64,000 nucleotides of DNA from Carposina sasakii (lineage: Eukaryota; Arthropoda; Insecta; Lepidoptera; Carposinidae). The translations under genes were made by a program, and so were the position numbers. Positions 10,320 through 20,967 of the stretch are shown piece by piece. Position 1 is the first letter of the stretch. Each line of letters opens with the position of its first letter. Location: assembly GCA_014607495.2 (NCBI GenBank), contig CP053169.1, forward strand, positions 6,138,001 to 6,202,000. Reading direction: 5' to 3'. The notes beneath the pieces are model-generated. The model saw only the letters and a list, made by a program, of their open reading frames with translations. It ran no database searches and had not been told where the DNA came from.

Positions 10320-11515
10320 AGAAGAAGGATGGCGGACTACGTGTATGCGGGGATTATCGTCGATTAAATGCAGTCACACAGCCAGACCGATATCCGATAC
10401 CTCGCATACAAGACTTCACTTATCAACTACACAATAAGAAAATCTTCACCAAACTCGATCTCAAGATGGCCTACTATTGGATACCAATGTCACAAGAAGA
10501 TGCGCAGAAAACAGCCATTATCACTCCATTTGGCTTGTTTGAATTCAACTGCATGACATTTGGGCTACGAAACGCATCGCAAACCTTTCAACGTTTCATG
10601 CACGAAGTACTACGAGGAGTCGACAATGTATTTTGCTTCGTGGACGACGTACTCGTTTATTCTGAGAACGAGGAGCAACACAAAGAGCATCTGCGCACCG
10701 TACTCGACCGCCTAAATACCTACGGCGTGTCTTTGAACGTAGACAAATGCGAGTTTGGGAAAGCTACAATCAACTTCCTCGGCTACGAAGTTTCGCAACA
10801 CGGCATCAACCCGACACAAGATCGCGTACAAGCTATATCTACATATCCGAAACCGAAGACAGTACACGAGATGAGAAGATTTCTAGGCATGCTCAATTTC
10901 TACCGCGACTGCCTACCACGTCAAGCCGAGATGCAATACGAGTTGAATAAATATCTACACAACAGGAAGAAAAACGATAAAACGCCTATAGAATGGACGA
11001 ACGAAGCCGAAATTGCATTCGAAAATTGCCGTCAAAGCATTCTGAAAGCAACCACACTAACATTTCCCGTCCTCGGCGCAACTCTCAAGATAATGACTGA
11101 CGCATCCGACCACAGTATGGGAGCCGTTCTACAGCAGCAAGTCGATGGTGTATGGAAGCCACTAGCTTTCTACTCCAAAGCAATGAGTAACTACGCAACG
11201 CCGCTACAGTGTGTACGATCGCGAACTATTAGCGATCTACACAGCTGTCAAACACTTTCGCCGACTAATAGAGGGCAACGAGGTCATCATATTTACCGAT
11301 CACAAACCTCTAACTCATGCGCTAACAAGATCATCAAGCAGCAGCGACACACCACGACGAGAACGACAGCTACACTTCATCAGTCAATTTTGTTCGAGCA
11401 TACAGTACATACAAGGCGAAGAAAATGCAGTAGCGGATGCACTTTCCCGCATCGAAGAAATTCATTGTCCGAGCTACATCGACTACACGAATTTACCCGA
11501 CGACCAACACAATGA
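10307..11515 (+). pseudogene. CsRn1-like reverse transcriptase / RNase H
   Basis: Carries RT blocks in order: KKKDGGLRVCGDYRRLN, FTKLDLKMAYYWIPM, FGLFEFNCMTFGLRNA, the catalytic FVDD box at about 10637-10648, LNVDKCEFG, then FLGMLNFYRDCLP. RNase H starts at about 11096 with a TDASDHSMGAVLQQ segment. After about 11207 the true RNase H continues in another frame (see 11211-11621), so the last 100 residues of this ORF are out of frame. A one-base change near 11207 is the second break in this copy. Confidence 0.82.
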
Positions 11516-11621
11516 CAGCGAGCTTCAACAATTAAAACTGCAATCAAACCTAAAATTCGTCGAAATTACCCTGCCTGGCAAGAAGATGCAGATTTCGTCA
11601 GACAGCTCAGCGAAGCGATGA
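11211..11621 (+). pseudogene. CsRn1-like RNase H tail running into the integrase deletion
   Basis: Continues RNase H: DRELLAIYTAVKHFRRLIEG, a TDHKPLTHAL segment, and the connector with ADALSRIEEI, typical of Ty3/Gypsy. After about 11560 sequence expected in the integrase zinc-binding and catalytic core is absent, and the text jumps to the integrase C-terminal region. About 1 kb of pol is therefore missing. Confidence 0.78.
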
Positions 11622-12046
11622 ACTCACTGAGCCCTACAACGAGAGCGAGTGCAACCAAACCCAACTTATTCGTACACAAAGATCTCACTACCTGTAGTCA
11701 TGTTTTCGTACGCAATGACACCGTACGACCTCCGTTGACACCGCCATACGACGGGCCCTACGAAGTTCTACATCGTCATGAAAAGTACGTCAAGATCCAG
11801 CTACCTACGCGTACTACAGTCGTCACAATAGAGAGACTTAAGCCGGCATACATCTACAGCGAAGAAAATCAATCAACCGGGACGCCGCCGCAGATAAATC
11901 AAGACAGCAACATCACCAACATCACGCCAACCCCACCACTACCTCAAGCAGTTACCAATACCAAGCCTGCCCTAGCAACAGCATTGAAGGAATCTTACGT
12001 CACGAGGGCAGGCAGAACAGTCAAGAAAAATTTACGCTTCGCTTGA
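11618..12046 (+). pseudogene. CsRn1-like integrase C-terminal region
   Basis: About 140 codons. The segment HVFVRNDTVRPPLTPPYDGP and the following VKIQLPTRTTVVTIERLKPA form the GPY/F-type module that ends Ty3/Gypsy integrases. A Thr/Pro-rich tail ends at TGA, just before the polypurine tract (TTGAGGGGGAG). No catalytic residues are present. Confidence 0.75.
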
Positions 12047-12056
12047 GGGGGAGTGA

Positions 12057-12558
12057 TATGGGGATTGCCAGTAAACCGGCAAAAACAAATAGAAATTTCT
12101 CCACAGATCGGCCTGCCTGCGACCCTCGTACCCCGCGCGTCTTCATCTGCGCGCCCGTTATCTATTGTAGTTACGTCGTCATCTGCACGCCCGTTATCCA
12201 TCGTAGTTACCTTTTTATCCTTTGTTATTTGAAATTTCTTTTTTACACTGTCTTGTTTGTATATATAGCGCTAAAACAATATCCTTTGTACTCCGAACTT
12301 TCTAGGCATCCTTTTTATCCTTTGTTATTTGAAATTTCTTTTTTACACTGTCTTGTTTGTATATATAGCGCTAAAACAATATCCTTTGTACTCCGAACTT
12401 TCTAGGCATCCCTATTTTTTTACTGTTCTGTTCTGTATATATATAGCCCGGTGTCTGTAATAAAACATGATTCGTTTCCTAACGCTCAACGGTGATTTTC
12501 ACTCGTCTTTCCGAAACTCTAACGTAGTGGTGCAATACCAGGATACCCAACCACTACA
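12057..12558 (+). repeat. 3' LTR of the CsRn1-like element
   Basis: A 502-bp copy of 8606-9107 with the same internal 100-bp tandem duplication. The downstream ATCT is the second target-site copy, and BEL codons resume immediately after it. Confidence 0.92.
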
Positions 12559-12790
12559 ATCTAATGAAATTGTGCTTCAAAAATTGTGGCTTGACAGTTT
12601 AGATTGGGATGACCCTGTTCCCAATAAATTATCACAGCAATATATAGAGTTTATGAATGAAATTAATAATTTTAATCTCTTGAAGATACCAAGGCATGCA
12701 ATTTGCGCAGAACCTAAAGTAGAAGTTCATTGCTTTACTGACGCTTCGCAAAGTGCATATGTACGGTGTTTGTTTATATTTAAAATCTAA
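12559..12790 (+). pseudogene. BEL/Pao RT-RNase H fragment
   Basis: Resumes the BEL frame right after the inserted element: NEIVLQKLWLDSLDWDDPVP, then a FTDASQSAY segment that starts RNase H. The remainder of RNase H is missing; a frame break and deletion follow at 12790-12860. Confidence 0.8.
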
Positions 12791-12808
12791 AACTCTAAAA
12801 ATATTCGT

Positions 12809-13105
12809 GTGACCAAATTCGTGAACTTACGGATAAAGATTCATGGCGACACGCGCCAATATGAATTTACTAAAACGGATTTAGCGTCCATGGGTATCAA
12901 ACCTAGTAAATTAATTGATAATCAACTTTGGTGGTTTGGACCCTCATTTCTGACCAAACATGAAGAATATTGGCCAGTTATGAACATAACTATTTCAGAT
13001 AAGTTACCTGAAACTAAAATCTCTTTTAATGTCACTTTAAATAATGTCAGTAATAATCAAGACTTTAGTTCATTTTTATTTAAGCAAGCATATAATAAAG
13101 GGTAG
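12809..13105 (+). pseudogene. BEL/Pao connector / integrase N-terminal fragment
   Basis: The segment DLASMGIKPSKLIDNQLWWF corresponds to the conserved BEL motif that follows RNase H (ADLASRG…LWW.GP). The first codons of this frame are unrelated to BEL and come from the deletion junction. It ends in a stop, and the integrase core is picked up out of frame. Confidence 0.7.
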
Positions 13106-13361
13106 TTTACCTTTACCTAGAGTCACTCCTGCTCCTCCATTTGAGACTTGTGGCGTAGACTATGCAGGTCCTTTTTTAATACTTAGTCGGAAAGGGGCGT
13201 GGGGCTAAGACTTCTAAATGCTATATGTGTATTTTCGTTTGTTTTTCCACCAAGGCTGTACCTACATATTGAACTGGTACGTGATCTTAGTACAAATGCT
13301 TATATTTTATGTGTTAAGAGATTTATATCTAGACGTGGAAAGCCTAAAGAAATTTACTCAG
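13106..13361 (+). pseudogene. BEL/Pao integrase core, first half
   Basis: The segment PRVTPAPPFETCGVDYAGPF carries the first catalytic Asp of the integrase. After a small frame break near 13200 it continues to VKRFISRRGKPKEIYSDN, which carries the second catalytic Asp. It is cut at 13362-13366 by the second LTR element and resumes at 20519. Confidence 0.8.
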
Positions 13362-13366
13362 ATAAT
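13362..13366 (+). repeat. target-site duplication ATAAT/TAAT (5' copy)
   Basis: ATAAT precedes the 5' LTR and recurs at 20514-20518 after the 3' LTR. Because the LTR may end in A, the duplication is 4 or 5 bp. Confidence 0.85.
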
Positions 13367-13629
13367 TGTAGGGTATTTCTAAAAATGGAGGTAGTTTCTG
13401 TATTTTAAATTAAAAACTCAAACATAAAACGACATTCTTGTTCAAGTAACCATTCATTCATTCATTCGTTCGTAATAAAAAACGCTGCACATGGTCAAGA
13501 GAGGCAGTTGGTTCCAGAGTGTGGTTAGAGAATCATTAATTGTAACAGTTGAGGAGTAAATAATCTATATGATAATATATAATATAATAAATAGTGTATC
13601 TGAGTTTTGGAGTGTTATTTCTTATTATA
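13367..13629 (+). repeat. 5' LTR of the large Ty3/Gypsy element (263 bp)
   Basis: Begins TGTAGGGTATTTC and matches 20252-20514, with one difference seen (AAAAAACGC versus AAAAAGCGC). It contains (CATT)n and ATAATATATAATATAATAAA tracts. Confidence 0.92.
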
Positions 13630-13797
13630 CTTCAGAAGCCGGGATACGAAAAACAAGGTAATTTAAACTTTTATATTGGCTATTCATTACTACCTACCTA
13701 CATGTAGAATTTTATTTCAAATTACCACCCATTCGCCCATAAAATCGAACATATTTTACTGGTTCACGTAGTACCTATCAATATATATATGGGTGCA

Positions 13798-14038
13798 GCA
13801 TGCTAACACTTGATCAGGGCACTCCCTGATAGTGGTGGCATGCATTTTTCACCGTATCTCAGTCGTATTTGATCGGGGCACTCCCCGTAATATGCCTGAT
13901 GATACACTAGCTAAGCGATGATTTATTTTATGCATAATTATGGGTGCAGCATGTTAACACTTGATCAGGGCACTCCCTGATAGTGGTGGCATGCAATGTT
14001 TACCATGTCGCAATCGTATTCTATCCGGGCACTCCCCG
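13798..14038 (+). ncRNA. leader RNA with repeated GGG-CACT-CCC hairpins
   Basis: A roughly 150-bp unit is present twice. Each holds a long stem-loop closed by GCATGC/GCATGC-type ends with ATCAGGG-CACT-CCCTGAT at the tip (13813-13830 and 13964-13981). A smaller stem with the same CACT loop follows: CGGGG-CACT-CCCCG at 13874-13887, and a weaker one at 14026-14037. The unit lies between the 5' LTR and Gag, where retroelements keep packaging, dimerisation and translation signals. The structure is read from complementarity; the role is inference. Confidence 0.6.
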
Positions 14039-14134
14039 CCATTATACGCTTGATGACATACTACCTTAAGTTATTATGAACCTATACTTTTGTACAGTCA
14101 TATCCGTGCGTTGTATAAAATTTCAGGATACCCG

Positions 14135-17100
14135 ATGGAGAAAGGAAACGATAATATGAAATCGCCCAACCGCGGTCGCAGCCCAAGTCGGCGCCGTTTG
14201 AGAACACCGGACGAGGGTCGGTCACTGAGAGAACGTACTAGTGCTGTTCGTAGCCGCACTCGAAGTCGCAGTAAGTTACGCAGTGAAGAGACGGAATTGC
14301 AGAATCGTGAACGAGAGATAAAATACGAACGACAAAGGCTACGTGCCCTGGAGCACGAGCTACAAGTAGCTAGAGAGAAAAACACTCGTCGCAAAGACAG
14401 TTTTACTCGCGAGAGTAATTCTGGAACTCAGGATAACTACCATACTAGACATCGGCATAGTCGGAGTTTGAGTCAGCTACACCCACAAGAAGTCGGCGTA
14501 GCAAAACCTACACGTAGTTTGTATACCCAGGAGAAAAGTCAGAAACATCGAGATGAGGTCCTACTACAGAATAAAAGGTCATGTACTCCAACTTTTTCTA
14601 TTAAGGATGTACTAGATTTAATAAGTTCGCTCAAGGGTGGTTTTTCATCTCAACCGTCCACAAGTCCATCCAATTCAAAAGGCATTGATAACAAAAACAT
14701 ACTTCCTAATTTTGACCCGTCTGCAAAAAACCAACGCATAGACGTTTGGCTTCGTAAAGTTAATGAATGTGCCAGTGTGTACGGTTGGGACGACAAAACC
14801 ACTACTCATTTCGCTATGCAAAAACTCCAGGGTTTGGCTAAAGTTTGGTATGAGGGGTTGAACACGATATTGTACACGTGGAAAGAATGGCAAGAAAAAT
14901 TAATGGCCGCCTTTCCCTTCGAGCAAAATTATGGCCAAATCCTGGAAAACATGCTCAAGCGAAAAAGTAAATTTGGTGAACCAATTGAAGTTTACTACTA
15001 TGAGAAACTTGCGTTGCTGACTCAGTGCGACATTGCAGGAAAACATGCTGTCGATTGCATAATTCACGGTATTTCGGATAGAACCATGAAATCAAGCGCT
15101 TTAGCACTTTGTTGCTCTCAACCTGACCAACTCTTGCAATTTTTAATGAGTAATAAAGATGTTCAACCTATTGACCGCAACCTTAATAATCGAAACTTTA
15201 CACAATTCAATCCTAAAACAAATCCGAGTAAACTTAATCTACCTCGTGGCCCATTATTTTGTTTTAACTGTAAAGAACGGGGTCACCCTTACTCGCAGTG
15301 CCCTAAGCCGTTAGTTAAATGTAATAAATGCAATAGAATTGGTCACAAGGCTGACAATTGTTCAGATCCCTTGAGGTCTTCGAATACAGGTGATAAAAAC
15401 GTCATACCACTCAGGACAATGTGCATTTATAATTCCACTCCAAATTCTAAGTATTTTAAACAAGCGTTGGTTAATGACAATGTTCTAGAGGCTTTCATCG
15501 ACTTTGGGAGTGAAGTTACGTTAATTCAGAAATCGGTAATTGTGAAGCTAGGACTGGAACACGATCATATCCCAACTAGTATGAAAGGTTTTGGGAACGA
15601 TATGGTACAGTCTTTGGGTACTTTGTCTCTAGATATAGTGATAGATGGAGTTGCAGCTAGAGTCGCATGTAGAGTTGTCGAAGATAATTTCTTAGACAAA
15701 CAAATTTTAATAGGGCAATCATATTCGGAACAGCCACATATAATTGTATATAAGGATTCCCGTACCTTACAATTTCGTAGGTTAGATACTGAAGTCCCAA
15801 TGATCAATTTTGAAACCAGCAAATCACAAGTTTGTAAAGTTATAATTGTCACGGCTATTGAACTCCAGGGGCCAGCATCAGTAAAAGCATGTGTAGAGTC
15901 AGACTACAGTGGTTGTTTAATGTTAAACAACAATATCGTAGGAGCTCCACATCAGGAATTTGTTATTTCAGGTGGCGTGTACCATGTTCAGCATGGCTGC
16001 TTGGATATCCCTGATTATCCATGTTCGGTTCCTTGCAAAATTAATAAGAACTTTGTTGTTGGTCGAGGCGAGAGAGTAGAGTTCGTACATAGAATAATAT
16101 TAAAGTCTCCGGGTATTGCAGAAACTACTGATAAATTGTGTACCGACACACACGATATTAATTTAGCGGATGTTCGTGTGAGAGATTCGGTAAGGGATGA
16201 AGATAGACAAAGGCTATTGGCTATTCTCAGAAAATACAAGCATTGCTTCGCTACAAATTTAAAACAATTAGGATGTACAAAGGTTACAAACATGACCATA
16301 GAATTGAACAGTCAACGCCCGGTCGTCTATCGTCCTTACCGATTGTCTCACCACGAGCGTGATAAAGTCCAGTCTATGGTGGCCGAAATGATAGACGCGG
16401 GAATAGTTCGAGAGTCCGTGTCGGAATACGCAAGTCCCATTATATTAGTGAGAAAAAAGGATGGTACTTCGAGAATCTGTGTCGATTATAGGATGTTAAA
16501 CTCTGTTACAGTAAAGGAAAGGTATCCCATGCCAATTATAGAGGATGAGTTAGCGAGATTGTCAGGTCAAGCTTGTTTTATATCGCTCGATTTAGCATCT
16601 GGTTACTACCAGGTACCAATAGCTGAGCAGAGTAAATATCTTACAGCGTTTGTCACTCCGGATGGCTTGTACGAGTTTAATCGTATGCCGTTCGGCTTGG
16701 CAAATGCGCCAGCGGTTTTCCAGCGAATGATCAACAAAGTATTGGGATCCGCTCGATTCACCAAGGCTACTGCTTATATGGATGATGTACTCATTTTTGG
16801 AAAAGACCCTGCTGAGTGTATGAATAGGCTAGAGGATGTTTTAGAGTTGCTTAGCAAGGCAAATTTGACACTAAATTTGGCGAAATGTGTTTTTTTGAGC
16901 GAGAACATTGATTACTTAGGGTATGAAATTTCGGCATCGGGAGTACGGCCTGGCGACAAAAAGATCCAGTGTGTATCTAATTTTCTAAAACCAGTAAATG
17001 TTCACAACGTTAGGCAGTTTCTTGGGCTAGCAAGCTATTTCCGTAAATTCATTAAAAACTTTGCCCAGGTAGCATCGCCCTTGATGAATTTACTGAAAAA

Positions 17101-17890
17101 AGATACCACATGGAGATGGAATGACGAACAAGAAAATGCGTTTCAGGAACTAAAATTAAAATTAACTCTACGTCCAATCTTGGCAATCTATGACTATAAT
17201 GCTGAAACGGAGTTGCACACCGATGCTAGTAAGGATGGTGTTGGCGGTATGCTTTTACAATGGTGCAAGGAAGATTGTTCTTTTAAGCCAGTTGCTTATT
17301 GTAGTAGGAAGACGTCACCAGAGGAAAAATACTATCACTCCTATGAATTAGAAACTTTGGCTGTAATCCGATCCTTAGAAAAATTTCGAGTCTATTTGTT
17401 AGGAAAAGAATTCAAAATTGTAACGGATTGTAGCGCTTTGCGCTCTACATTCCTGAAACGAGATCTCATACCTAGGATAGCTCGTTGGTGGTTATTACTT
17501 CAAGAATTCAATTGCACTATAGAATATAGATCAGGCGTTAAAATGTCACATGTAGATGCACTTTCTCGAAACCCCGTTCCCGAAGTTACCAACTGTCCTC
17601 TAGTAAGGGTAATTACTAATGAAGATTGGTTGCACACTCTTCAGCTAGGAGATCCTGAATTACAAAGAATAAAACAAATTTTGGAAAAAAATCTCGATTT
17701 AACTGATCTTCAACAAATTAAAGATAACTATGTATTTAAAGACAATAAACTGTATAGGTATCTTGGGGGCGATAAAGAAAACATACGATGGGTCGTACCA
17801 AAGGGGGCGAGATGGCAGATATGCAGGATGAATCACGATAGGATTAGAAAAAACTTTAGAAAGAATAAAAAGGAGCTATTGGTTCCCTAA
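14135..17890 (+). pseudogene. Gag-Pol of the large Ty3/Gypsy element (truncated by frameshift)
   Basis: About 1,251 codons from the ATG at 14135; the same frame is open upstream to 14090 without an ATG, and TTTCAG at 14120-14125 could be an acceptor. Order: Arg/Ser-rich basic N-terminus (SPSRRRLRTP), a coiled coil with EREIKYERQRLRALEHEL, a Ty3-type capsid region (WLRKVNECASVYGWDDKTT), and two CCHC knuckles (CFNCKERGHPYSQC and CNKCNRIGHKADNC). The protease has FIDFGSEVTLI, where Phe replaces the usual Thr/Ser after the catalytic Asp. RT has the YMDD box at 16775-16786, and RNase H has LHTDASKDGVGG. Integrase begins near 17600 and is cut at 17842, where a small deletion shifts the frame. The remaining integrase lies at 17843-18926. 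Confidence 0.88.
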
Positions 17891-18926
17891 ATTATCGCGC
17901 TTTGTTAAGAAATACGTATCTGCTTGCATCGATTGCGCTTATGCAAAGAAAAGTGTAAATAATAACGAAGGTTACTTATATCCGATTCCTAAAATAGAAT
18001 CTCCTTTTCACACACTGCATATCGATCATCTCGGCCCTTTTGTGAGATCTCGGCGAGGATACTCTTACCTTCTTGTGGCGATAGATGCGTTTACTAAATT
18101 CGTATTCATAAAACCAGTGCGAAATACGAATACCCAAAATGTCACTCGCGCTCTTGACGACATATTTTATACGTTTCGAATACCTGACCGTTTAATAAGT
18201 GACCGCGGTAGTTGTTTCACATCGAATATTTTCAAAAGATATTGTTATGATAAGGGCATAAAACAAATATTGAATGCTGTCGCGAGTCCAAGATCAAACG
18301 GTCAGGTAGAGAGATATAATCGGACAATACTCAATTCATTAAAGGCGCAAAACCTGCGACAAGATGAGAAGGATTGGGATTGTCATTTAGGAAAGATTCA
18401 ATGGGGACTTAACAACACTGTTCAAAAGACAACCGGTAGGAGACCCTCGGAGATTATGTTCGGCACATCTATGAACAGTGAAATAAATCCCAGTTTGAAC
18501 GAAATTATAGAAGATACTAGAGAAGAAGTTGCATTATCAACTATCAGGTCTGAGGTTAGAGAGAGAATAGATTCTGAACAGAAAAGGCAAAAGCAGCGTT
18601 ACGATCTAAATAGACGTCCCGCAAAAATCTATAACAAAGGTGATTTAGTAAAGATCACTAAAGTCTCGTTCAATAATGACGGGAAAAGTAAGAAACTTCT
18701 TCCCTCTTACATTGGACCATTCAGGGTTAGTAGGGTATTGGGTCAGGATAGATACAAGATAGCGTCAATCCCTGGGTTTAATGACACTAATAAACGTACC
18801 ACTACAGTAGCAGCCGATCGAATGCTACCGTGGGTACATGTGGCCGCCTTGCAACTAGACGATGAAACTACCTCAAATAAGTCAAGTGACGATGATAACG
18901 ATACTGATGAACAAAATACAACGTAA
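17843..18926 (+). pseudogene. integrase of the large Ty3/Gypsy element (shifted frame)
   Basis: Continues integrase in another frame after a deletion that removes part of the zinc-binding HHCC motif (the CIDCA half remains near 17925). The core shows the D,D-35-E residues as LHIDHLGP, ISDRGS and NGQVERYN. A GPF-type C-terminal module follows (LPSYIGPFRVSRVLGQDRY), then an acidic Asp/Asn tail ending at TAA. An ATG at 18042 opens the frame internally but is unlikely to be a natural start. Confidence 0.85.
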
Positions 18927-19067
18927 TAGCTTATTAAGGTGTAATCGTATTTACAATCTAGGTATAATCCTCTTTAAATTATTACAGAATGCCTACTGAT
19001 TGTTTCAGGCCAACGTGAACATAAGTAGATCAGGTTGGGATCCTGAGCTGACGGGATCGATTAGTTG

Positions 19068-19586
19068 ATAGCTGGATGTGAAGACACATCACGGGCTAAG
19101 TTTATAGCTGGATGTGAAGACACATCACGGGCTAAGTTGATAGCTGGATGTGAAGACACATCACGGGCTAAGTTTATAGCTGGATGTGAAGACACATCAC
19201 GGGCTAAGTTGATAGCTGGATGTGAAGACACATCACGGGCTAAGTTGATAGCTGGATGTGAAGACACATCACGGGCTAAGTTGATAGCTGGATGTGAAGA
19301 CACATCACGGGCTAAGTTGATAGCTGGATGTGAAGACACATCACGGGCTAAGTTGATAGCTGGATGTGAAGACACATCACGGGCTAAGTTGATAGCTGGA
19401 TGTGAAGACACATCACGGGCTAAGTTGATAGCTGGATGTGAAGACACATCACGGGCTAAGTTGATAGCTGGATGTGAAGACACATCACGGGCTAAGATGA
19501 TAGCTGGATGTGAAGACACATCACGGGCTAAGATGATAGCTGGATGTGAAGACACATCACGGGCTAAGATGGTGGCTGGATGTTAG
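19068..19586 (+). repeat. 36-bp minisatellite, 14 full units plus a partial, each a hairpin
   Basis: The unit runs ATAGCTGGATGTGAAGACAC then ATCACGGGCTAAGTTG. Units differ almost only at the join (TTT, TTG, ATG). Inside each, GATGTG-AAGA-CACATC is a stem-loop, extended outward by TAGC/GCTA. The length is a multiple of three, so both strands are open for over 160 codons (AGCEDTSRAK repeats on plus, ARDVSSHPAIN on minus). I regard these as by-products rather than proteins. It sits between the integrase stop and the 3' LTR. Confidence 0.9.
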
Positions 19587-19589
19587 ATA

Positions 19590-20251
19590 ATAGTGGGATG
19601 TGCGGCTTAGAAGACAGAACCCGCATGTCTTGTTGGTCCGGTTTAGAGTAATAGATAAAATAGGATAACTAAGATATCGATTGGTGCCGAATTTATTTAG
19701 TTAAAATTATTATGTATGTAAGTATGATCAAATAAAGAAATTGTGAATTTATTGTGTTAGTGTATCATATTGTAAGTCATTGAATCTTTATAAGCTCTAC
19801 AGACTGCAATGTTATGAGTGTTAGAACAGATTTATTGTATCCTAAAATAATAATAGCATAGTTTAGGTATATAACAAAGTTATGTATCGGTAATATAAAA
19901 TAAAGAAATTATAGCTGGAAAGGCTAACAGTGTAATGACAACATGATCTTCTTATCAAATATTTTACAATATTTATAATTCTGTAAAAATTCTTTATAAT
20001 ATGTACCTAGTTATTATTATATATTTTTTTTCTTTTGTATGAATGTTTTTTTTTTATGTAACTATTGATAATAGAAATACAATCTGTTATATTTATTTAT
20101 TGAGTTGCTTTAGATTTTTTTAAAGTTTAGTTGTAACTTTTATATTAAGGAACCTTTGTATACAATTAATTTTCCTTTTTCTCTTGGCCTTGTGTAGGGT
20201 TTTTCCACATGGATCGTGTATGAGGGCATACACGTTGTCAGGACGGTCGAG
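19590..20251 (+). other. 3' non-coding spacer of the large Ty3/Gypsy element
   Basis: AT-rich sequence with several AATAAA-like motifs and no protein-like frame. No envelope gene. It ends at the 3' LTR; the last bases (ACGGTCGAG) are a weak polypurine tract candidate. Confidence 0.6.
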
Positions 20252-20514
20252 TGTAGGGTATTTCTAAAAATGGAGGTAGTTTCTGTATTTTAAATTAAAA
20301 ACTCAAACATAAAACGACATTCTTGTTCAAGTAACCATTCATTCATTCATTCGTTCGTAATAAAAAGCGCTGCACATGGTCAAGAGAGGCAGTTGGTTCC
20401 AGAGTGTGGTTAGAGAATCATTAATTGTAACAGTTGAGGAGTAAATAATCTATATGATAATATATAATATAATAAATAGTGTATCTGAGTTTTGGAGTGT
20501 TATTTCTTATTATA
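20252..20514 (+). repeat. 3' LTR of the large Ty3/Gypsy element
   Basis: A 263-bp copy of 13367-13629 differing at one site by eye. It is followed by the second target-site copy and the resumed BEL integrase codons. Confidence 0.92.
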
Positions 20515-20967
20515 TAATGGTAAAAATTTTATCGGTGCTAAAAACGAACTTAATAAATTTCTAAAGGTGTGTAGTCAGTCCGTTGGTGATTTTATGCGTT
20601 GTGAAGGCATCGATTATAATTTTATACCCGCATACACACCTAATTTCGGCGGGCTTTGGGAAGCGGCTGTTAAAACGGTTAAAATCCATGTGAAGAGAAT
20701 TGCGGGTAATTGTTAGCTTAACATTTGAAGAATTGTCCACCTTGTTTTCGCAAGTAGAAGCGATTATGAATTCGCGACTTCTGATACCGATGTCAGAGAA
20801 CCCTTCGGATTTTTTACCGCTTACACTGGGACATTTTTTAATAGGGCGTCCTTTGACCTCATTTCCCGTACCTATCACCGAAAAGATTTCCATTAACCGG
20901 TATCAGCTGTTCGAGAGACTACGGCAACATTTCTGGAAAAGGTGGACCAATGAATATTTGAGTCATA
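20515..20967 (+). pseudogene. BEL/Pao integrase core, second half
   Basis: Resumes after the insertion with NGKNFIGAKNELNKFL, then PAYTPNFGGLWEAAVKTVK, which carries the catalytic Glu region. After a shift near 20700 it continues with TFEELSTLFSQVEAIMNSRL, a LGHFLIGRPL segment and a WTNEYLSH segment, where the next insertion lies. Confidence 0.82.

Larger units (their letters stand above)
8606..12558 (+). mobile_element. Ty3/Gypsy LTR retrotransposon, CsRn1-like, internally deleted
   Basis: A 3,953-bp element with 502-bp LTRs and a 4-bp ATCT target duplication, inserted in BEL. The primer binding site follows the LTR by 2 bp and a G-rich polypurine tract precedes the 3' LTR. Protein order is Gag-protease, RT, RNase H, integrase C-terminus, which is the Ty3/Gypsy order. 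The tRNA-Trp-type primer site suggests the CsRn1 clade. The capsid part of Gag and the integrase core look deleted, so this copy is non-autonomous. Confidence 0.88.
13367..20514 (+). mobile_element. Ty3/Gypsy LTR retrotransposon (7.1 kb) with hairpin arrays
   Basis: Two 263-bp LTRs flank a leader with hairpins (13798-14038), one long Gag-Pol frame, a frame-shifted integrase, a 36-bp minisatellite and a spacer. It was inserted in the BEL integrase and generated a 4-5 bp duplication. Pol order is protease, RT, RNase H, integrase. No envelope-like frame lies between integrase and the 3' LTR. I could not recognise a primer binding site starting with TGG after the 5' LTR (sequence ACTTCAGAAGCCGGGATACG), so the clade is not assigned. 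Confidence 0.9.

Noticed and set aside
19065..19586. A 173-codon repetitive protein (AGCEDTSRAK units) or its minus-strand partner
   Set aside because: The frames are open only because the minisatellite unit is 36 bp and stop-free. They have no start context or unique sequence, and both strands are open equally.
19068..19586. CRISPR array
   Set aside because: Units are contiguous with no unique spacers, and the context is a eukaryotic retroelement.
19590..20251. An envelope gene in the large Ty3/Gypsy element
   Set aside because: No open frame of useful size, no signal peptide or membrane segment between integrase and the 3' LTR.
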